In this document: one piece after another, positions 5,968 through 6,961 of the stretch
Layout of the letters: each line of letters begins with the position of its first letter
Position numbering within the stretch: position 1 is the first letter of the stretch
DNA from: Candidatus Limivicinus faecipullorum
Lineage (GTDB): Bacteria; Bacillota; Clostridia; Oscillospirales; Oscillospiraceae
Assembly (NCBI GenBank): GCA_018711755.1
Contig: DVHY01000141.1
Coordinates: 1-6,961, forward strand
Direction: 5' to 3'
DNA: 6,961 nt
The notes under the pieces: model-generated
Databases searched by the model: none
The model's input: the letters and a program-made list of their open reading frames with translations, nothing else
Told to the model about the DNA's origin: nothing
Program-made: the position numbers and the translations under genes

Positions 5968-6961
5968 TCTCTTTCCTTCTGTTTGCCGCCTGTGGCCAGG
6001 TACATGATATAATGCTCATTCATGTCCTCGCCGCTGACTTCTCCCACCTGGCGGCCGTGGAACAGCACCAGGCTCCTGTCGCACACCCGCATTATCTCCT
6101 GAGCTTCCGAGGACAGCACCACGATGGCCACGCCCTCAGAGGCCAGACGGCGGATGATGGTATAGATCTCTTCCTTTGCTCCCACGTCCACGCCCTGGGT
6201 GGGGTTATCCAGCACCAGGACCTTTGGCTGGGATATGAGCCACTTGGCCAGCACCACCTTCTGCTGGTTGCCGCCGGAGAGGCTGGTTATCCTGTCGCCC
6301 TTGTCCCCCATCTTTATGTGCAGGCTCTCCACCTGCTCCATGAACAGCTCCTCCTGCCTGGCAAAGTCTATAAAGCCCTTCCGGCAGAGCTTGGGCAGGT
6401 ATACTATGGAGCCGTTATCCAGGATGGACATATCCTTCAATATTGCGTTTTCCTTGCGGTTCCTGGGCAGATAGGCCAGCCCCGCTTCCAGGGCCTGGTG
6501 GGTATTGTGCATATGTATTTCCTTGCCGTCCAGATATATCTTGCCGGTGTAGCGGCCGCCGTTCATGGCGCCGAACACCGTCTGGAACAGCTCGCTGCGC
6601 CCGTCCCCCAGAAGGCCGGTGACTCCCAGCACCTCCCCCTGGCGAACCGCCAGAGAGATGTCGTGGAAATGGTGCCCGTCCCCCAGGCTCTCCAGGCGCA
6701 GCATCTCTTCCCCGTACTGGCAGCGTTCGCTGTTTGTATCGCTCTGGATCTCGTGGCCCACCATGTAGGCGGCCAGCTGCTTCTGGTTGGTCTCCGAGAC
6801 CTTGCCGGAGGCCACCATGTTGCCGTCCCTCAGCACCGTATACCTGTCGCAGATCTCCATGACCTCGCCCAGCTTGTGGGAGATGAATATAATTCCCACA
6901 CCCTGCTCCTTCAGGGAGCGCATCATCGCAAAGACCCGCTGTATCTCAGGTTCCGTAAGGG
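5958..6961 (-). CDS. Sugar ABC transporter ATP-binding protein (RbsA/MglA type), N-terminus missing
   Basis: This is the C-terminal two-thirds of a tandem-domain ATPase, normally about 500 residues. The frame is open to the right edge, where LTEPE matches the sequence after Walker B of the first domain, so the internal ATG at 6926 is not the start. Counted from that ATG: first-domain H-loop His17 (FISHK); second domain with a degenerate Walker A, GLLGDGRSE (104-112); signature LSGGNQQK (216-223); Walker B VLVLDNPTQGVDVG (236-249); and VVLSSE (269-274) in place of the second H-loop. Lack of Lys in the second Walker A and of His in the second H-loop is normal for this family, but Asn241 replaces the usual catalytic Glu. 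The ATPase energises the permease encoded next, with which it overlaps by 10 bases. It is cytosolic, at the membrane face. Confidence 0.93.
   Translation of the reverse strand, partial: LTEPEIQRVFAMMRSLKEQGVGIIFISHKLGEVMEICDRYTVLRDGNMVASGKVSETNQKQLAAYMVGHEIQSDTNSERCQYGEEMLRLESLGDGHHFHDISLAVRQGEVLGVTGLLGDGRSELFQTVFGAMNGGRYTGKIYLDGKEIHMHNTHQALEAGLAYLPRNRKENAILKDMSILDNGSIVYLPKLCRKGFIDFARQEELFMEQVESLHIKMGDKGDRITSLSGGNQQKVVLAKWLISQPKVLVLDNPTQGVDVGAKEEIYTIIRRLASEGVAIVVLSSEAQEIMRVCDRSLVLFHGRQVGEVSGEDMNEHYIMYLATGGKQKERECV
5974..5978 (-). promoter_or_regulatory. Ribosome binding site supporting the GTG start of the permease
   Basis: AAGGA lies inside the end of the ATPase gene, six bases before GTG at 5967. 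The stretch GTGTGTGTG (5959-5967, antisense to the window) offers GTG codons in two frames, but only 5967 and 5961 are in the permease frame, and 5967 has the best spacing. Confidence 0.6.

Noticed and set aside
6924..6926. ATG at 6926 as the ATPase start
   Set aside because: The frame continues to the window edge with LTEPEIQRVFA, which matches the family sequence following Walker B, so this Met is internal and the gene is cut by the window.
1..6961. CRISPR array, tRNA, rRNA, insertion sequence ends or phage defence genes
   Set aside because: No regularly spaced repeats, cloverleaf, rRNA-like segment, transposase motif or defence-type domain was seen by eye on either strand.

Overview
The window looks like a moderately GC-rich Firmicute, probably a gut-type Clostridium relative (Oscillospirales-like). 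This is inferred from purine-rich GGAGG-type ribosome binding sites on most genes, tight gene packing, ATA isoleucine codons in otherwise GC-rich genes, and the protein families present. The exact taxon cannot be read from the sequence.

Positions 345-6961 hold a single minus-strand operon, read from right to left, whose 5' end lies beyond the right edge. In transcription order it encodes: the ATP-binding subunit of a ribose/galactose-type sugar ABC importer (N-terminus cut off), its membrane permease, a Gfo/Idh/MocA oxidoreductase, two consecutive sugar phosphate isomerase/epimerase-type TIM barrels, a second Gfo/Idh/MocA oxidoreductase, and an arylamine N-acetyltransferase. Junctions are a 10-base overlap, gaps of 19, 18, 12 and 10 bases, and a 13-base overlap, so co-transcription and translational coupling are very likely. 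The periplasmic-type sugar-binding protein and any regulator would be expected to the right of the window.

The genes suggest a catabolic module: a sugar, cyclitol or glycoside is imported intact, oxidised by one NAD(P)-dependent dehydrogenase, processed by metal-dependent isomerase/epimerase or lyase-like TIM barrels, and perhaps reduced again by the second dehydrogenase. This architecture resembles inositol and keto-glycoside routes, but the substrate cannot be assigned. The acetyltransferase at the end, tied to the operon by overlap, is the unexpected member and hints at an amine-bearing substrate or product.

Positions 1-344 are the convergent end. A short AT-richer reading frame on the plus strand enters from the left edge and stops at 89, inside the stem of a good intrinsic terminator (82-144). 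The rest (145-344) contains several inverted repeats, including a perfect 31-base palindrome just after the acetyltransferase stop, and no gene I would defend.
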